From Trueperaceae bacterium (GTDB lineage: Bacteria > Deinococcota > Deinococci > Deinococcales > Trueperaceae), in contig JAGXHO010000194.1 in assembly GCA_024636105.1 (NCBI GenBank), forward strand, positions 1 through 7,937: a stretch of 7,937 nucleotides of DNA, in the 5' to 3' direction. A program made the position numbers and the translations under genes. Below, piece after piece: positions 4,866-7,937 of the stretch. Below the pieces are notes generated by a model. That model saw only the letters and a list, made by a program, of their open reading frames with translations, was not told the origin of the DNA and did no database searches. Position 1 is the first letter of the stretch; each line of letters begins with the position of its first letter.

Positions 4866-7800
4866 ATGACCGATCGATTCTTCGAGCAACCGATCTTGAA
4901 CTCTCCCTACGCGTACCCGGCGCGCCACTGGGAGCTCGATGCCAGCGGGCAGCCGACGCAGCGCATCGTCGAGCGGCGCCGCGCCGCCAGCTTCGTCGCC
5001 CCGATCCCCAAAGCGCGCAAGCGCAGCGGGCAGGGGGACGACCAGCAGCGGTTCGTGTTCGACGAGGGGCTGCAGCTCTCCACCGGGGCGCAGCAGTACG
5101 AAGAGGCCTCGGCTTTCATCAACGACCTCCGCCGGCACGTCGACGCCTGGCGCCAGCTCCCCGAGGCAGCGTGGGGCGTCACCCCCGAGACGGCTCGGCT
5201 GCTGAAGCACTGGCGCGACCCGCACTTCGCCGGGTTGCGCCCCTTCTTCTGCCAGGTCGAAGCGATCGAGACGGCGATCTGGCTCACCGAGGTCGCGCCC
5301 GGCAAAGGGAAGGGGGAGAAGATCTTCCTCGACCGCCTGGAGGCCGCCAGCCAGGACGCCAACCCCGGCCTCTCGAGGTTGGCGCTCAAGCTCGCGACCG
5401 GCGCCGGCAAGACCACGGTGATGGCCATGCTCATCGCCTGGCAGACCATCAACGCCGTGCGCTACCCCAACAGCCGGCGCTTCACCAAGGGGTTCCTGAT
5501 CGTCACGCCCGGCATCACCATCCGCGACCGCCTGCAGGTGCTGCTCCCCAACGACCCCAACGCCTACTACCGCAAGAACGGGCTGGTGCCCGACGACCTG
5601 GCCCATGAGCTGCACAAGGCCGTGATCGTGATCACCAACTTCCACGCCTTCAAGCCGCGCGAGCGCTGGGAGCTGAGCAAGGGCGGGCGGCAGCTGCTGC
5701 AGGGGCGCACGGGCGAGGCGCCCACCACGCTCGAGACCGAAGGGCAGATGGTCCAGCGGGTAATGCCCGGGTTGATGGGCATCAAGGGCGTGCTGGTGCT
5801 GAACGACGAGGCCCACCACTGCTATCGCGAGAAGCCCGCCGCGCCCGACGACGAGGACGAGAAGCTCACCGGCGACGAGCGCAAGGAGGCCGACGAGAAC
5901 AACGAGGCGGCCCGCGTCTGGATCTCGGGGCTCGAGGCGGTGCAGCGGCAACTGGGCGTCCGCCGTGTCTTCGATCTCTCGGCCACGCCCTTCTTCCTGA
6001 GCGGCTCCGGCTACGCCGAGGGGACGCTCTTCCCGTGGGTGATGAGCGACTTCTCGCTGATGGACGCGATCGAGTGCGGCATCGTCAAGCTTCCGCGCGT
6101 GCCCGTGGCCGACAACATCCCCGGCGCCGAGATGCCCATGTTCCGCGAGCTGTGGAAGCACATCGGCAAGGACATGCCCAAGCGGAGCCGCGGTGTGGGC
6201 AACGTCGACCCGCAGAAGCTGCCGACGCCGCTCTACACGGCGCTCAACGCGCTGTACGGCCACTACGCCAAGACCCACGAAGGCTGGCGCCAGGCGCGGA
6301 TCAGCGTGCCGCCCTGCTTCATCATCGTCTGCAACAACACCGCGACGTCGAAGGCCGTGTACGACTACGTGTCGGGGTTCGTCCGCGACTTGGACGACGG
6401 CACCCAGGAGCACGTGAAGGGCGCGCTGGAGCTGTTCCGCAACCACGACGCGCTCGGGAACCCGCTCCCGCGCCCGACCACGCTGCTCATCGACAGCCAG
6501 CAGTTGGAGTCGGGCGAGGCGCTTGACGCCAACTTCCGCGCCGTGGCCGCCGACGAGATCGAGGCCTACAAGCGCGAGTTGGTGCAGCGGACCGGCAACC
6601 CGCACGACGCCGAGAACCTCACCGACCAGGACCTGCTCCGGCAGGTGCTCAACACCGTCGGCAAGCCGGGCGAGCTGGGCGCGGACGTCCGCTGCGTGGT
6701 CTCGGTCGCGATGCTCACCGAGGGCTGGGACGCCAACACCGTCACCCACGTGCTGGGGGTGCGCGCCTTCGGCACCCAGCTGCTCTGCGAGCAGGTGGTG
6801 GGGCGGGCGTTGCGACGGCAATCGTACGAGCTCAACGACCAGGGCCTGTTCGACGTCGAGTACGCCGACGTGCTGGGCATCCCCTTCGACTTCACCGCCA
6901 AGCCGGTGGTCGCCCCGCCGCAGCCGCCGCGCGAGACGGTGCGGGTGCGCGCGGTGCGCCCCGATCGCGACGCACTCGAGATCGTCTTCCCGCGCGTCCA
7001 GGGCTACCGGGTCGAGCTCCCGAACGACCAGGTAACCGCCACCTTCGACGAAGACTCGACGCTGCGCCTCACGCCCGACATGGTCGGGTCGACCCAGACG
7101 CTCAACTCCGGCATCATCGGCCAGACGGTGCAGCTCGACCTGGTGCACACCGGTGCGGTGCGCACTTCGACGATCGTCTTCGAGCTGACGGGTCGGCTCC
7201 TGGAGCGCTGGCGCGACCCGGGCGAGGCGCCGCGCACCAACCTGTTCGGTCCGCTGTCGGTGATCGCCCGCCGCTGGCTCGCGGAGCACCTCGAGTGCGT
7301 CGGCGGCACCACCCCGGCGCAGCTCATGTACCGCACGATCGCCGACCTCGCCTGCGACCGCATCGTGCAGGCCCTCGTCCGCGCGCCCGCCGGCGGCAAG
7401 CGGGTGCTCGCCATCCCCGACGCCTTCGAGCCGCGAGGCAGCAGCGCCGCCGTCAACTTCACCACCACCAAGACCGATCGCTGGGAGACCTCGCCGCAGC
7501 ACTGCCACGTCAACTGGGCTGTGCTCGACAGCGGCTGGGAAGGGGAGTTCTGCCGCGCGGTGGAGCAGCACCCAAAGGTGCTCGCCTACGTCAAGAACCA
7601 CGGGCTCGGTTTCGAGGTGCCGTACCTGCACCAGGGGCAGCGGCGCCAGTACCGCCCCGACTTCATCGTCCAGGTCGACGACGGCCGCGGCGCCGACGAC
7701 CCGCTCCACCTGGTGGTCGAGATCAAGGGCTACCGCGGCGAGGACGCCAAGGACAAGAAGGCCACCATGCTCACCCAGTGGGTGCCCGGCGTGAACGCCC

Positions 7801-7937
7801 TGGGCACGTACGGCCGCTGGGACTTCGTCGAGTTCACCGACGTCTGGTCGATCGACGCCGACCTCCGGGCCAAGGTCGCGGAGGCCGTTGGTCGCGTCCT
7901 CGGCGACCCTAGGCGCGCGCCCGGCCAGGGCGCCACC
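4866..7937 (+). CDS. DEAH helicase with PD-(D/E)xK nuclease, type III Res-like (3' end off window)
   Basis: A frame open for 1,024 codons from ATG 4866 to the window edge, checked codon by codon with no stop. It encodes an ATP-dependent DNA translocase fused to a nuclease, probably cutting foreign DNA. Residues about 170-660 form a superfamily 2 motor: Walker A TGAGKT (178-183), DEAH (314-317), motif III SATP (372-375), TEGWDA (618-623) and motif VI QVVGRALRR (643-651). A C-terminal nuclease core follows: RPDFIV with D932, then VVEIKG with E952 and K954, the PD-(D/E)xK pattern. Length and order fit the stand-alone Res-like restriction endonucleases (the BPTD_3080-like group, as I recall it). 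The nuclease is complete, so probably only a short tail is missing. No methyltransferase or specificity gene lies to its left; a partner would be to the right. No ribosome site precedes the start. Another DNA-processing role is possible, as family members are mostly uncharacterised. Confidence 0.88.
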   Translation, partial: MTDRFFEQPILNSPYAYPARHWELDASGQPTQRIVERRRAASFVAPIPKARKRSGQGDDQQRFVFDEGLQLSTGAQQYEEASAFINDLRRHVDAWRQLPEAAWGVTPETARLLKHWRDPHFAGLRPFFCQVEAIETAIWLTEVAPGKGKGEKIFLDRLEAASQDANPGLSRLALKLATGAGKTTVMAMLIAWQTINAVRYPNSRRFTKGFLIVTPGITIRDRLQVLLPNDPNAYYRKNGLVPDDLAHELHKAVIVITNFHAFKPRERWELSKGGRQLLQGRTGEAPTTLETEGQMVQRVMPGLMGIKGVLVLNDEAHHCYREKPAAPDDEDEKLTGDERKEADENNEAARVWISGLEAVQRQLGVRRVFDLSATPFFLSGSGYAEGTLFPWVMSDFSLMDAIECGIVKLPRVPVADNIPGAEMPMFRELWKHIGKDMPKRSRGVGNVDPQKLPTPLYTALNALYGHYAKTHEGWRQARISVPPCFIIVCNNTATSKAVYDYVSGFVRDLDDGTQEHVKGALELFRNHDALGNPLPRPTTLLIDSQQLESGEALDANFRAVAADEIEAYKRELVQRTGNPHDAENLTDQDLLRQVLNTVGKPGELGADVRCVVSVAMLTEGWDANTVTHVLGVRAFGTQLLCEQVVGRALRRQSYELNDQGLFDVEYADVLGIPFDFTAKPVVAPPQPPRETVRVRAVRPDRDALEIVFPRVQGYRVELPNDQVTATFDEDSTLRLTPDMVGSTQTLNSGIIGQTVQLDLVHTGAVRTSTIVFELTGRLLERWRDPGEAPRTNLFGPLSVIARRWLAEHLECVGGTTPAQLMYRTIADLACDRIVQALVRAPAGGKRVLAIPDAFEPRGSSAAVNFTTTKTDRWETSPQHCHVNWAVLDSGWEGEFCRAVEQHPKVLAYVKNHGLGFEVPYLHQGQRRQYRPDFIVQVDDGRGADDPLHLVVEIKGYRGEDAKDKKATMLTQWVPGVNALGTYGRWDFVEFTDVWSIDADLRAKVAEAVGRVLGDPRRAPGQGAT

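Noticed and set aside
4277..5608. 443-codon plus-strand frame over the doxX end and nuclease start
   Set aside because: Arg/Pro/Ala-rich out-of-frame reading typical of GC-rich genes; conflicts with three better supported genes.
4848..7709. 953-codon open frame on the minus strand
   Set aside because: It is codon-opposed to a well supported plus-strand helicase-nuclease with all motifs; the product has no recognisable domain. It is a codon-bias shadow.

Overview
The window is a tightly packed, high-GC bacterial segment in which every supported gene reads on the + strand. Several genes overlap by 4 nt (ATGA) or start a few bases after a purine-rich ribosome site. The organism cannot be named from this sequence alone. 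The Cys-His-His metal site of the CsoR-type regulator and the NGSDT variant of the Lgt signature remind me of Deinococcota (Thermus/Truepera relatives), but this is a weak inference.

Region 1 (1-2465) is a copper-handling cluster. It holds the C-terminal part of a Cu(I)-exporting P1B-type ATPase (CopA), a membrane-anchored cupredoxin-fold protein with no histidine, a His-rich protein with a GMGCPTC heavy-metal (HMA) domain, a small YHS-domain protein, and a CsoR/RcnR-family metal-sensing repressor. A perfect 13-bp hairpin separates the ATPase/cupredoxin pair from the HMA/YHS pair. A plausible working model is that HMA and YHS bind copper in the cytoplasm, CopA exports it, the cupredoxin handles it outside the membrane, and CsoR releases repression when metal is present. 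The promoter and operator of copA lie off the left edge.

Region 2 (1975-2823) contains two broken carbohydrate-gene 5' ends on either side of csoR. One is a 38-codon start of a CBM48/isoamylase-N-type protein, cut just after its GDFN motif. The other is a 5' fragment of a GH57-type glycosidase with the HQHQP motif, cut before any catalytic domain. They suggest past deletion or rearrangement.

Region 3 (2824-4766) encodes lipoprotein diacylglyceryl transferase (Lgt), a DoxX-family membrane protein and a small membrane protein with a SHOCT domain.

Region 4 (4866 to the right edge) is one long gene of at least 1,024 codons. It encodes a DEAH-type superfamily 2 helicase with a C-terminal PD-(D/E)xK nuclease, like the Res subunit of type III restriction systems. 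It is probably a defence gene. It stays open to the end of the window, so its stop codon and any partner methyltransferase on the right are not visible. The window therefore joins a metal-resistance block, scarred by gene fragments, to the start of a likely defence locus. No tRNA, rRNA, CRISPR array, transposase or integrase was found.
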